Below, one piece after another: positions 1 through 8,845 of a stretch of DNA of 64,000 nucleotides. Source of the DNA: Roseiarcus sp963759955 (GTDB lineage Bacteria > Pseudomonadota > Alphaproteobacteria > Rhizobiales > Beijerinckiaceae); NCBI GenBank assembly GCA_963759955.1, contig CAVXCA010000092.1:62001-126000 (forward strand), given 5' to 3'. Each line of letters starts with the position of its first letter. The first letter of the stretch is position 1. A program made the translations under genes and the position numbers. The notes under the pieces were generated by a model, which was not told where the DNA came from, did not search any database, and saw only the letters and a program-made list of their open reading frames with translations.

Positions 1-95
1 GCCGGCCTTGCGCTGAGGCGCGCCGACACGCGCGCGTCACGTCGGCGCAATATGCTATAGTTTTGAATGGCGAGGCGCTCACGAAGGCGAAGCCC

Positions 96-1712
96 ATGAC
101 GACGATCTCCGCGACGAACTCAGACCAGCTTCCTCCGCCTTCGCCCGCGCCGGTTCCGGCGCCGACGGCGCAGACGTCCGCCCGCGAAGCGCTCGAAGCG
201 ATTCTCTTGGTCCGCGAGGACGTCCGGCGCGAATCCGAACAACTCTTGAAGAGCTGGCGCGACGCGATCGCGCTTTCGGCCTACCGTCCGTCCGCCAAGA
301 ACCTCGCGCGCTATCTGGCGCTTCGACGCCACGATCTCTCCGACTTGCAGCCGACGCTGTCCGCGCTCGGCCTTTCCTCCCTCGGGCGTTGCGAGGGCCA
401 TGTCATGGCCAATCTCGACGCCGTCGCGGCGGCGCTTTCGCGGATCTGCGGCGCCGACGGCGAACCCTTTCCCGACGCCGACGTTTGGTCGGAGGGCGAG
501 CGTCTTCTCGCCGCCCAGCGCCGCGCGTTGTTCGGGCAGGAAAACAGAGCGACGGCGATCATGGTCACTTTGCCGACCGAAGCGGCGAGCGACCCCGCGC
601 TGGTCGAGACGTTCGTCGCCACCGGATTGGATTGCGCTCGGATCAACTGCGCGCACGATGACGAGCAGGCGTGGGTCGCCATGGTCAAGCACGTCAGGCA
701 GGCCGCCAAGAAATTCGGCCGCGATTGCAAGATCCTGATGGATCTGCCCGGACCGAAATGTCGCGTCGAAACGCTTTGGCCGAAGAAGCCCGAGCGGATT
801 CATGTCGGCGAATGCTTTCGCCTCGCGGTTTCTCCCGGCCAAGCGAATGTCGCCGCCATGCCGGTCGTCACGGTCGGGTTCCCCGAAGTCGTCGCGAATC
901 TGCCTCTCCAGGCGCAGGTTTGGATCGACGACGGCAAGATCCGCGGCCGTGTCGTCGGCGTGGAAGGAAAAGACCGGATCGTCGAAGTCGTCGGCGCCCG
1001 CGCCAAAGGCGAAAAGCTTCGCCTCGAGAAGGGCGTTAATTTTCCCGGGACGCCGCTCGACCTGCCCGCCCTTTCCGCCGACGACCTCGCGGCGCTGCCC
1101 GCGATCGCCAGGGATGCGGACATGGTCGGCTTCTCCTTCGTCCAGCGGCCCCAGGACATCGTCGATCTCGACCGGGCGATCGCAGCGGCGAGGCCCGGCC
1201 GGTCGGCGATGCCGCTCGTGCTCAAGATCGAGACGCGCGAGGCGGTGCGCAATCTGCCGGGTTTGATCGTTCAGGCGGCGGGGACGCGTCCGACCGCCGT
1301 CATGATCGCGCGCGGCGACCTCGCGGTGGAGCTCGGGCACATCCGCATGGCCGAAATCCAGGAAGAGATCCTCTGGCTTTGCGAAGCCGCGCGGATTCCC
1401 GTGGTCTGGGCGACGCAGGTGCTCGACGACCTCGTCAAAGACGGGCTGCCCAGCCGGGCGGAGACCACCGACGCCGCGATGGCTCAGCGCGCCGAGTGCG
1501 TCATGCTCAACAAGGGGCCGCACGTCGTCGAAGCGATTCGCTTCCTGTCGGACATCGTCGGCAAGATGAGCCGTCACCAAACCAAGAAATACTCGCTGCT
1601 CGGCGCGCTGCACTCCTGGCCGCTCGACGCGCTGGCGATCGAACCGCGCCCGCGCGCCGGCGCGACGAAAGCGAACGCTTCGCCGCCGAGCGCGGCGGCG
1701 CCGGGGGCCTAA
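96..1712 (+). CDS. Pyruvate kinase-family protein with N-terminal extension and no C-terminal domain
   Basis: Predicted to convert phosphoenolpyruvate and ADP to pyruvate and ATP in the cytoplasm. Core pyruvate kinase motifs are present: KIE with the catalytic lysine (LKIETREAV), ARGDLAVE, and ATQVLDDLVKDGLPSRAET, matching the family's ATQML..PTRAE segment. The core starts only near residue 152 (IMVTLPTEAAS, a divergent form of KIVATLGPAS). It follows a Pro/Ala-rich and then helical extension with no family counterpart. After the PSRAE motif only about 80 residues remain, so the usual C-terminal allosteric domain is missing. Total is 538 aa from ATG 96. A TTG at 63 would add 11 residues; I prefer ATG. 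A weak 8-bp inverted repeat (1720-1727 and 1745-1752) follows the stop. Family membership is clear; the enzyme's activity is inferred. Confidence 0.82.
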   Translation: MTTISATNSDQLPPPSPAPVPAPTAQTSAREALEAILLVREDVRRESEQLLKSWRDAIALSAYRPSAKNLARYLALRRHDLSDLQPTLSALGLSSLGRCEGHVMANLDAVAAALSRICGADGEPFPDADVWSEGERLLAAQRRALFGQENRATAIMVTLPTEAASDPALVETFVATGLDCARINCAHDDEQAWVAMVKHVRQAAKKFGRDCKILMDLPGPKCRVETLWPKKPERIHVGECFRLAVSPGQANVAAMPVVTVGFPEVVANLPLQAQVWIDDGKIRGRVVGVEGKDRIVEVVGARAKGEKLRLEKGVNFPGTPLDLPALSADDLAALPAIARDADMVGFSFVQRPQDIVDLDRAIAAARPGRSAMPLVLKIETREAVRNLPGLIVQAAGTRPTAVMIARGDLAVELGHIRMAEIQEEILWLCEAARIPVVWATQVLDDLVKDGLPSRAETTDAAMAQRAECVMLNKGPHVVEAIRFLSDIVGKMSRHQTKKYSLLGALHSWPLDALAIEPRPRAGATKANASPPSAAAPGA

Positions 1713-1930
1713 TCCGCATCGCCGCACGGGAATTCCTTGACTTTGTGCGGCGCATCATCGATAAGGCGCTTACCGTTCGATGAGCGGTCGATGCGCGCCG
1801 GCTGCGTGAAGGGCGAGTTTGTCCTCCTGCTGAGCGCCTGTTTGTAAGCCGCTCGATCGCCCGGACACGCGGGGCGTCCCCTTCAACGAATATTCGCCGC
1901 GGCGCGGGCCTCCCGCGCCCTTGCGGCTGT

Positions 1931-3247
1931 TTGAAAGACACACCATTGGAAAACTTCAACGGCTTCGGCCTCGCCGCGCCGCTCGTGACCGCTTTGACCA
2001 AAATGGGCTACGCCAAGCCGACGCCGATTCAGGCGCAGGCCATTCCCGTTCTGATGACTGGGCGCGATCTCGTCGGCATCGCCCAGACCGGCACCGGCAA
2101 GACGGCGGCCTTTGCGCTGCCGATCCTCAATCGCCTCATCGCCGACAAGCGACCCGCGCCGCAGGGCGGGGCGCGCGTGCTGGTGCTCAGCCCGACGCGC
2201 GAACTCGCCAGCCAGATCGCGCAGAGCTTTCGCGATCTCTCCGCCGGCCTGCCCCTCAATATCGCCGTCATCTTCGGCGGCGTGCCGCACGGCGCGCAAA
2301 TCCGGGCGCTGGCGCGCGGGCTCGACGTGCTGGTGGCGACGCCGGGACGCCTCCTCGATCACCTCGACGCGCGCGTCGCCAACTTGAGCGCCGTCGAATT
2401 CCTCGTCCTCGACGAAGTCGACCAGATGCTCGATCTCGGCTTCATCAAGCCGATCCGCCGCATCGTGCGCGATTTGCCGAGGAAGCGGCAGAACCTGTTC
2501 TTCTCCGCCACCATGCCGCCCGATATCCGCCAGCTCGCCGGCGAACTGCTGCACGATCCGCACGAAGTCTCGGTGACGCCGGCGGCCAAGACCGCCGACC
2601 GCGTCGAGCAAACCGTCATCCACGTCGACGCGCCGCGCAAGCGCGACATGCTGGTCGAATTGTTCGCCGACCCCGCGTTGGCGCGCGCGATCGTGTTCAC
2701 GCGCACCAAGCACGGCGCCGATCGCGTCGCCCGCACCCTGGACGAGGCGGGGATCAGCGCGCTCGCCATTCACGGCAACAAGAGCCAGGGCCAACGCGAG
2801 CGCGCCCTCGCGGCGTTCCGCTCGGGCGCGGCCCGCGCTCTGGTGGCCACCGACATTGCCGCGCGCGGCATCGACATCGACGGCGTCAGCCATGTCGTCA
2901 ATTTCGAGCTGCCCGAGGTCGCCGAAGCCTATGTCCATCGCATCGGCCGCACCGCGCGCGCCGGCAAGGGCGGCCAGGCGATTTCGCTGTGCGACACGTC
3001 GGAGCGCGATTCTTTGCGCGCAATCGAGCGCCTGACGCGGCTGCGCATCTTCTCGCTCGATCGCCGCGGCGAAAAGGGACCCAAGCCGGCGCCGGTGGTG
3101 CGCAAGGCCGAGACGACGCCCGCGCCGGATCGGCCGCATCATTCGCCTCATCGCGACCCGCGCTCGGCCAACCAGCAGCCGCACCGGGCGCGCCAGGGCC
3201 GCCGCTCACGGCCCGCCTATCAGGCCAAGAGCGCGCCGGCGCGCTGA
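1931..3247 (+). CDS. DEAD-box-type ATP-dependent RNA helicase (RhlE-like)
   Basis: RNA-dependent ATPase that probably remodels structured RNA (ribosome assembly, mRNA decay or cold response). The helicase motifs occur in order: Q motif (PTPIQAQAIP), Walker A (AQTGTGKT), PTRELA, TPGRL, motif II, SAT (FFSATMP), then the second RecA domain with ATDIAARGIDID and HRIGRTARAG. Motif II reads DEVD instead of DEAD. The last ~70 residues form a basic, disordered Pro/Arg/His-rich tail, as in RhlE. No ATG suits the start: TTG 1931 is the first in-frame start and TTG 1946 is an alternative. At 438 aa it has the normal length for this family. It stands alone, 218 bp after the pyruvate kinase gene. Confidence 0.9.
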   Translation: MKDTPLENFNGFGLAAPLVTALTKMGYAKPTPIQAQAIPVLMTGRDLVGIAQTGTGKTAAFALPILNRLIADKRPAPQGGARVLVLSPTRELASQIAQSFRDLSAGLPLNIAVIFGGVPHGAQIRALARGLDVLVATPGRLLDHLDARVANLSAVEFLVLDEVDQMLDLGFIKPIRRIVRDLPRKRQNLFFSATMPPDIRQLAGELLHDPHEVSVTPAAKTADRVEQTVIHVDAPRKRDMLVELFADPALARAIVFTRTKHGADRVARTLDEAGISALAIHGNKSQGQRERALAAFRSGAARALVATDIAARGIDIDGVSHVVNFELPEVAEAYVHRIGRTARAGKGGQAISLCDTSERDSLRAIERLTRLRIFSLDRRGEKGPKPAPVVRKAETTPAPDRPHHSPHRDPRSANQQPHRARQGRRSRPAYQAKSAPAR

Positions 3248-3480
3248 GCCGGCGAGCCGCCCCGCGAATTCAACGCAACGGAACGCGCCGGCTATTCGGC
3301 GCGGCTTGGCGACGACTCGCCACGGCAGCGGAGGCAATCTGAGGTTGATACGACGCTTTATTGCGTTGACAATCGCAAGTTTATTTCGCGTACTCCTCGC
3401 GCTATACGCTCGATCGCGAATCGAGCGGGGACGCCGCCGAATGGGGCCTTCGGCCGGCGCGATCGGCAATGGGGGCAAAA

Positions 3481-3843
3481 ATGCGCATTCGCAAACTCGT
3501 CGCGATTCTCGCGACCGCCAGTCTGGCGTTCTGGACGCCGTCGATCATTCCGGTCAAGGCGACAACGGGACCGTTCGTGCCGCCTTGCGGCTTTGTTCCC
3601 GCCGAATATCATTCAGTTGACACCGCTTTCGCTGTGGAACTTGTTCCTTGCCCGACGACGCATGCGCCCTCGCCGGCGCCGGCCGTTGCGATCATCATCG
3701 GCTCGGCCAGCGTCATCCTGAACGCGATTATCGTGTGGAACACTCAGTGCCGGGAACTGACCAGCCAGGAGGCGATGACCTCGGCGTTCCTGCCGCTGAT
3801 CGGCATCGCGCTCGACGCGCACGCGAGCCAGTGCCCTCGTTGA
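3481..3843 (+). CDS. Small exported hypothetical protein
   Basis: 120-aa protein of unknown function. The N-terminus MRIRKLVAILATASLAFW is a basic-hydrophobic signal peptide or anchor. A second hydrophobic stretch near residues 70-90 (VAIIIGSASVILNAIIVW) looks like a transmembrane helix. Four cysteines lie in the putative exported parts, so disulfides are possible. I chose ATG 3481 because GGGGGC precedes it at good spacing; ATG 3469 in frame is less well placed. A TTGACA hexamer at 3366-3371 could be a -35 box, but no convincing -10 follows. The gene converges on argG across a terminator hairpin. I do not recognise the family. Confidence 0.6.
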   Translation: MRIRKLVAILATASLAFWTPSIIPVKATTGPFVPPCGFVPAEYHSVDTAFAVELVPCPTTHAPSPAPAVAIIIGSASVILNAIIVWNTQCRELTSQEAMTSAFLPLIGIALDAHASQCPR

Positions 3844-3858
3844 CGCCAACGGGCGTTA

Positions 3859-3878
3859 GGGGGCGCATTCGCGCCCCC
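3859..3878. terminator. Bidirectional terminator hairpin
   Basis: Perfect 8-bp inverted repeat GGGGGCGC / GCGCCCCC with the 4-nt loop ATTC. It lies between the stop of the small exported protein (3843) and the convergent argG stop (3886), where a shared intrinsic terminator is expected. The T-tract on the plus strand is short (CCTTTC). Confidence 0.6.
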
Positions 3879-3885
3879 AGGCCTT

Positions 3886-5133
3886 TCAGCGCCCCTTGCC
3901 CTCGGCCTTGCGCTTGCGCTTGGCGAGCGTGCGCAGCCGAAGGGCGTTGAGCTTGATGAAGCCCGCCGCGTCGTGCTGGTCGTAGGCGACGGCGCCTTCT
4001 TCGAAGGTGACGAGGTCCTGGTCGTAGAGCGAATTCGGGCTGTCGCGCCCGATGGTGTAGACGCCGCCCTTGTAGAGCTTGAGCCGCACCCGGCCTGAGA
4101 CGAAGTCCTGGCTCTTGTCGATCAGCGTCTGCAGCAATTCGCGCTCGGGGGCGAACCAGAAGCCGTTGTAGATCAGCTCGGCGTACTTGGGCATCAGCTC
4201 GTCCTTGAGATGCGCCGCGCCGCGATCGAGCGTGATCGACTCGATCGCGCGATGGGCGGCGAGCAGGATCGTGCCGCCGGGCGTTTCGTACATGCCGCGC
4301 GACTTCATGCCGACATAGCGGTTCTCGACCAGATCGAGCCGGCCGATGCCGTTGTCGTGGCCGAGCTTGTTGAGCGCGGCGAGCAGCGCCGCGGGCGAGA
4401 GGCGCTCGCCGTCGATCGCGACCGGATCTCCCTTCTCGAACGCGATCTCGACGACGGTCGGCTTGTCGGGCGCCGATTCCGGATCGACGGTGCGCGAATA
4501 GACATAGCCCGGCGTCTCCAGCGCGGGGTCTTCGAGCACTTTGCCCTCGGAGGAGACGTGCAGGAGATTGGCGTCGGTGGAGAACGGCGCTTCGCCGCGC
4601 TTGTCCTTGGCGATCGGAATCTGGTGCTGCTCGGCGAAGGCGATGAGGGCAGTGCGCGAAGCGAAATTCCATTCGCGCCACGGCGCGATAATCTTGATCT
4701 CCGGCTCCAGCGCGTAGGCGCTGAGCTCGAAGCGCACCTGATCGTTGCCCTTGCCGGTGGCGCCGTGCGCGATCGCGTCGGCGCCGACCTGGCGCGCGAT
4801 TTCGACCAGGCGCTTGGCGATCAACGGGCGCGCGATCGAGGTTCCCAGGAGATATTGCCCCTCGTATTGCGCGTTGGCGCGAAACATCGGGAAGACGTAG
4901 TCGCGCACGAATTCCTCGCGCAGGTCTTCGATGAAGATGTGCTCGGGCTTGACGCCGAGCAGCTCCGCCTTGCGCCGCGCCGGCTCCAGTTCGTCGCCCT
5001 GGCCGAGATCGGCGGTGAAGGTGACGACCTCGCAGCCATAAGTGGTTTGCAGCCACTTGAGGATGATCGAGGTGTCGAGGCCGCCCGAATAGGCGAGCAC
5101 GACGCGCTTCACTTTGGTCTTGGGCTTGGACAT
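3886..5133 (-). CDS. argG: Argininosuccinate synthase
   Basis: ATP-dependent condensation of citrulline and aspartate to argininosuccinate, the penultimate step of arginine synthesis; cytoplasmic homotetramer. The N-terminal ATP-pyrophosphatase P-loop (AYSGGLDTSIILKWL, residues ~14-28) and the downstream ATGKGNDQVRFE, GRLDLVENRYVGMKSRG and hydrophobic core segments match the family throughout. At 415 aa the length is standard. The start ATG is followed by MSKPKTKVKRVVLAYSGG, as in other alphaproteobacterial ArgG. It appears monocistronic, with a palindromic repeat element in its upstream region. Confidence 0.97.
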   Translation of the reverse strand: MSKPKTKVKRVVLAYSGGLDTSIILKWLQTTYGCEVVTFTADLGQGDELEPARRKAELLGVKPEHIFIEDLREEFVRDYVFPMFRANAQYEGQYLLGTSIARPLIAKRLVEIARQVGADAIAHGATGKGNDQVRFELSAYALEPEIKIIAPWREWNFASRTALIAFAEQHQIPIAKDKRGEAPFSTDANLLHVSSEGKVLEDPALETPGYVYSRTVDPESAPDKPTVVEIAFEKGDPVAIDGERLSPAALLAALNKLGHDNGIGRLDLVENRYVGMKSRGMYETPGGTILLAAHRAIESITLDRGAAHLKDELMPKYAELIYNGFWFAPERELLQTLIDKSQDFVSGRVRLKLYKGGVYTIGRDSPNSLYDQDLVTFEEGAVAYDQHDAAGFIKLNALRLRTLAKRKRKAEGKGR

Positions 5134-5214
5134 GAGATTGGGGACCGGAGGTAGGGGACTGAGGGGGAGGTCTCGGCGGGCGGCCGAAGCGAAGTTCCGA
5201 GCGCTCCCCGCCGC

Positions 5215-5237
5215 GTCATGGCCGGGCTTGGCCCGGG
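5215..5237. repeat. REP-like palindromic element, copy 1
   Basis: GTCATGGCCGGGCTTGGCCCGGG, a member of the dispersed 'GTCATGGCCGGG..CCCGGC' palindromes seen also at 20431, 40867 and 42357. It sits in the non-coding space upstream of argG. Such elements are common intergenic repeats in Hyphomicrobiales. Confidence 0.6.
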
Positions 5238-5295
5238 AGACCGTCCCGGCTGCAACCGCGGTCCTTATAAACGGACGCGGGCGGCGCGCAAGCCG

Positions 5296-5952
5296 TCAGG
5301 GGTCGCCGCGAGGCCACAACGCGCGCCGGGTCGCTTCGATGACGAGCAGCGCGATCAACCCTCCGAGCAGCACGTCCGACAGGTAGTGGCCGCCGAACGC
5401 GAGGCGAAGCACGCTCGCGGCGGCGCCGAAAGCGAGGGCGCCGGCGAGCGCGGGCGCTCGGAAAGGCGGCGGGACGAGCAGGGCGGGCGCGACCATCCAA
5501 AAGCCCGTGGCCGCCTCGCCCGAAACGAACGAGCAATTGCGCTTGCAGGCGCCGTCGAGGCGATACCAGGGCTTGAATTCATCCCCGCCGTGGAAGTCCA
5601 CCGTGTGTGAGGGGCGCGGCCGGTGCCAGTGGTCCTTGAAGCCGACGTTGACGATCAGCCCCGGGCCGAGCGCCAGCGTCGCGACAAGGAAGACGATCGA
5701 GCGGCCGTCGGGCGCCCAGGGGACCGCGCGGCCGAAGCGGCGCAGAAGGTAAGGGATGGCGAATGCGGCGAGCACGAAGAAGGGCGCGTCGGCGAGAAAC
5801 TCGCGGGCGACGCGCTCGGTTTCGCTATGGCCGATGAAGCCGCCGCCGTCATAGAAATAGTGCGAGACGGCCAGATCAATTCCCGGCCAAAGCGCGAAGA
5901 CGACGAGCGTGAGCGCCGTCAGCACAAACAAAACGACCAGCGGACGCGCCAT
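5296..5952 (-). CDS. PAP2-family membrane phosphatase
   Basis: Integral membrane phosphatase of the PAP2 superfamily, about 218 aa with some six hydrophobic segments. The three PAP2 motifs are visible: K-x6-RP (KDHWHRPRP), the variant central motif CSFVSGEA (PSGH in the general family), and RLAFGGHYLSD, carrying the catalytic His and Asp. The CxxNCSFVSGE form resembles rhizobial PAP2 proteins related to lipid A or phosphatidylglycerol-phosphate phosphatases. The substrate is probably a lipid phosphate in the inner membrane but cannot be named. It starts 3 bp after the upstream SDR stop, so the two form an operon. Confidence 0.82.
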   Translation of the reverse strand: MARPLVVLFVLTALTLVVFALWPGIDLAVSHYFYDGGGFIGHSETERVAREFLADAPFFVLAAFAIPYLLRRFGRAVPWAPDGRSIVFLVATLALGPGLIVNVGFKDHWHRPRPSHTVDFHGGDEFKPWYRLDGACKRNCSFVSGEAATGFWMVAPALLVPPPFRAPALAGALAFGAAASVLRLAFGGHYLSDVLLGGLIALLVIEATRRALWPRGDP

Positions 5953-5955
5953 GCT

Positions 5956-6588
5956 TCACAGCACCTTGTAGACTTGGCCGGTCTGCCGGCCCTCGATGCT
6001 GCGGCTGAAGGCGCGCGCGGCGCGCAGTACGGGGACGGGGTCGAAGCCGCGGAAGAACGGCCCATAGCCTTCCATCGATTCCTCGAACACCGTTGGGCTC
6101 ACCACATTGACGCGAAGGCCGCGCGGCATTTCGATCGCCGCCGCGCGGACGAAACTCTCCAGCGCCCCGTTGACCATGCTCGCCGACGAGCCGGCGACGA
6201 TCGGCTCGTCGGCGAGGACCCCTGATATCAAGGTGATCGAGCCGCCGTCGCGCAAGACTTCGCGGGCCGCCAGGGTCAGGTTCACCTGGCCCATCAGCTT
6301 GTTGACGAGGCCGAGACCATACGCCGATTGCGCGACCGGCGCCGGCGCAATGGCGCTCAACGGCGCGAAATTGACCACGCCCGCCGCGCAGGCGACCGCG
6401 TCGAGCGGCGCGGCGGCCTTGAGCCCCGCCACGATGCTGTCGGGATCGGCGATGTCGAGGCGAATATGGCCGGACTTCGAACCGGCGGAAATGATCTCAT
6501 GGCGCGCGCCGAGTTCGGCGACGACGGCGCGCCCCAACATGCCGCTGGCGCCCACGACCAGAATGCGCAAACGGGACGCGTCGGACAT
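5956..6588 (-). CDS. Atypical short-chain dehydrogenase/reductase
   Basis: Rossmann-fold SDR of 210 aa. The N-terminal nucleotide-binding motif VVGASGMLGRAVV is clear, and the AAGVVNF segment stands in for NNAG. The catalytic YxxxK is missing: the aligned region reads GSSASMVNGALESF. This places it in a divergent SDR subfamily that may bind NAD(P) without standard catalysis. ATG 6588 is preferred because GGGAG lies 8 nt upstream; a TTG at 6603 has no ribosome site. First gene of a two-gene operon with the PAP2 phosphatase. Confidence 0.75.
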   Translation of the reverse strand: MSDASRLRILVVGASGMLGRAVVAELGARHEIISAGSKSGHIRLDIADPDSIVAGLKAAAPLDAVACAAGVVNFAPLSAIAPAPVAQSAYGLGLVNKLMGQVNLTLAAREVLRDGGSITLISGVLADEPIVAGSSASMVNGALESFVRAAAIEMPRGLRVNVVSPTVFEESMEGYGPFFRGFDPVPVLRAARAFSRSIEGRQTGQVYKVL

Positions 6589-6729
6589 TTGCCAAACTCC
6601 CAAGGCGGAAAGGCGGCGACCCTAGCGGATGCGCGTCTTCAGGGCAAAGCGGAAATCGATCGGCGCGTTGCTTCGCTTGCCCACCGCGATATAAAGGCGG
6701 GCGCCGGCGAGGGGCGTGGAGGCAAGCCG

Positions 6730-7749
6730 ATGTTTCGATTGGACGAGAAACTCGCGCGCATTCGCGCCGGGGCCTATCGGCGCTCTGATTTCATCATCGC
6801 CGACGCCAAGGACCCCGACATGGGGCCGGGGCTGCACGCCGTCGGCCCCGCGCGCGAACGCGACGGATCGTCGAAGCGCTTTCGCACCCGCGCCGAGTTC
6901 ATCGCCTCGATCGAGGCGGTGGTCAAACAGGACATCGTCGACGTCATGCTGACTTCGGCGTCCAATCTCGAACGCCTCGTCGCGCGCGACGCTTTCGAGG
7001 GAACCGGCGTCAAGCCGGCGATCCGCGCCAATGATACGACCGACGTCTGGGGGTTGCGCGGCGCGAGCTACGCCAAGAGCCCGTCGCGCCCGTTTCGCAC
7101 CGCTTCGCTGTCGCGCGTGCGCTCGGGAGGGGCGACGCCCGAGCCCGGCGCCAAGGTCGCGCTGACCGATCTCGGGCTCTATTCCATCACCTTCACCAAC
7201 GACATCGATTGGGACGTCGCTTCGCTGGAGGCGTTCCGCGAATTTCGCGCCGACGCGGCCACCAACGACTTCCGCTATTTCCTCGAGGTGTTCAATCCCA
7301 ACGTCGCCGGCGTCGCGCCGGACGTCGCGCCGCATTTCGTCAACGACGCAATCGTGCGGTGCCTGGCTGGCCTGCTCGAGGCCGAGCGGCCGCTGTTTCT
7401 CAAGATCGCCTATAACGGCCCCCGTGCGCTCGAGGAGCTGGCCTCGTTCGATTCCGACCTCGTCGTCGGCGTGCTCGGCGGCGGCGCCGGGACGACGCGC
7501 GATTGCTTCGAACTGATCTATCAAGCGGAGAAATACGGCGCCCGCGTCGCGCTGTTCGGGCGCAAGATCAACCTCGCCGAATCGCCGCTCGACATCGTCC
7601 GGCTGATGCGCGCGGTCGCGGACGGCGCGCTAGCGCCCGGCGAGGCGGTCGAGGCCTATCACGATGCGTTGCGGCGCGAGAGCGTGACGCCGATTCGCGA
7701 ACTGGCCGCCGACAACGAGATCACCGAGGCCGCTCTGCGGCTGGGTTGA
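6730..7749 (+). CDS. TIM-barrel aldolase-like protein of unknown function
   Basis: 339-aa soluble protein. Alternating hydrophobic strands and the C-terminal VGVLGGGAGTTRDCFELI and ARVALFGRKINLAESP segments look like the phosphate-binding end of a (beta/alpha)8 aldolase-type barrel. The N-terminus MFRLDEKLARIRAGAY follows ATG 6730; the longer upstream frame is not convincing coding sequence. The stop is 11 bp before a PfkB-type kinase gene, followed by a histidine phosphatase and, convergently, transaldolase. The context suggests phosphorylated sugar chemistry, with this protein as a lyase or aldolase. I do not recognise a named family, so the function is inference only. Confidence 0.6.
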   Translation: MFRLDEKLARIRAGAYRRSDFIIADAKDPDMGPGLHAVGPARERDGSSKRFRTRAEFIASIEAVVKQDIVDVMLTSASNLERLVARDAFEGTGVKPAIRANDTTDVWGLRGASYAKSPSRPFRTASLSRVRSGGATPEPGAKVALTDLGLYSITFTNDIDWDVASLEAFREFRADAATNDFRYFLEVFNPNVAGVAPDVAPHFVNDAIVRCLAGLLEAERPLFLKIAYNGPRALEELASFDSDLVVGVLGGGAGTTRDCFELIYQAEKYGARVALFGRKINLAESPLDIVRLMRAVADGALAPGEAVEAYHDALRRESVTPIRELAADNEITEAALRLG

Positions 7750-7760
7750 GGAATTCGCCG

Positions 7761-8783
7761 ATGAACGATCGTCGGGGCGTGGCGACGGGGGGGACGTGGT
7801 GCGTCGACTACAACAAGTCGATCGCCGAATGGCCCGCGGAGGACACCACCAACGAAATTCTCGCCATGGATCGCCACGGCGGCGGGTCCGGCTGCAACAT
7901 GGCGATCGACCTCAAGCGGCTCGATCCTGCTCTTCCCGTCGAGACGATGGGCGTCGTCGGCGACGACGACGACGCTGGCTTTCTTCTTGCGCAATGCGAC
8001 GCGTTCGGCGTCGAGCGCAAAGGGCTCGTCAGTCTTCCCGGCGGCGTCACGATGACCACCGACGCCTTCAACGTGCTCTCCACCGGCCGGCGGACGCATT
8101 TCTTTCACCAAGGCGTCGGGGCGCTGATGAGCCCCGAGCATTTCGATTTTTCGCGTTCGCGCGCGCGCTTTCTGCATCTCGGTCTGCCTGGCGCCCATGT
8201 TCGCATGGACGCGCCCTGGTGGGGCGACGTCAACGGCTGGGTGGCGACATTGCGCGCGGCGCGTCAGTGCGGTCTCGCCACCAATCTCGAGCTGATATCG
8301 ACTTCGCGCGAAAAGGTCGCCGCGCTGGCGCGGCCGTGCCTGCCGCATCTCGACATGCTCATCGTCAACGATTTCGAGATCGGCGCCGTCGCCGACATCG
8401 AGACGCGCGATGCGAACGGCGCGAAGCCCAAAGCGATCGCGCGGGCGGTCGAGGCGGCGCTGTCGCTCGGCGCGATGCGCCTCGTCGTCGCGCATTTCCC
8501 GGAAGGGGCGATCGCGGCGACGCGCGAAGGGGGGCGGTTCGCTTTGGGCTCGGTGGCGATGCCGAAAGACGCCGTCGCCGGGGCCAACGGCGCGGGCGAC
8601 GCATTCGCCGCCGGCATGCTCTACGGCGTACATGAGGGCTGGCCGATCGAAAAGGGCCTGCGGCTCGCCCACGCCTGCGCGGCCGCGTCGATGCGCGCGG
8701 TTTCGACGACCGCAGGGGTCGCGCCGGTCGCCGAGTGTCTGGCGCTCGCGGAAAAATGGGGCTTGCGGCCTACGCCGGCTTGA
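7761..8783 (+). CDS. PfkB-family carbohydrate kinase
   Basis: Ribokinase-fold sugar or nucleoside kinase, 340 aa. The N-terminal substrate/glycine motif GGGSGCNMAIDLKRL (near residues 40-54) and the C-terminal catalytic signature GANGAGDAFAAGML, with the catalytic Asp in GAGD, are both present. The usual DTTGAGDAF is replaced by AGANGAGDAF. A GAGG ribosome site lies just before ATG 7761. It is 11 bp downstream of the TIM-barrel gene, so co-translation is likely. The substrate is unknown; the neighbours point to a sugar or sugar acid phosphorylated here and cleaved by the barrel protein. Confidence 0.85.
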   Translation: MNDRRGVATGGTWCVDYNKSIAEWPAEDTTNEILAMDRHGGGSGCNMAIDLKRLDPALPVETMGVVGDDDDAGFLLAQCDAFGVERKGLVSLPGGVTMTTDAFNVLSTGRRTHFFHQGVGALMSPEHFDFSRSRARFLHLGLPGAHVRMDAPWWGDVNGWVATLRAARQCGLATNLELISTSREKVAALARPCLPHLDMLIVNDFEIGAVADIETRDANGAKPKAIARAVEAALSLGAMRLVVAHFPEGAIAATREGGRFALGSVAMPKDAVAGANGAGDAFAAGMLYGVHEGWPIEKGLRLAHACAAASMRAVSTTAGVAPVAECLALAEKWGLRPTPA

Positions 8784-8845
8784 CGTGCGGCGCGCCCTGT
8801 GAGACGCGGCGGAGCCGTCGTTTCATCAAGCAAAGTCCAGTCGTC

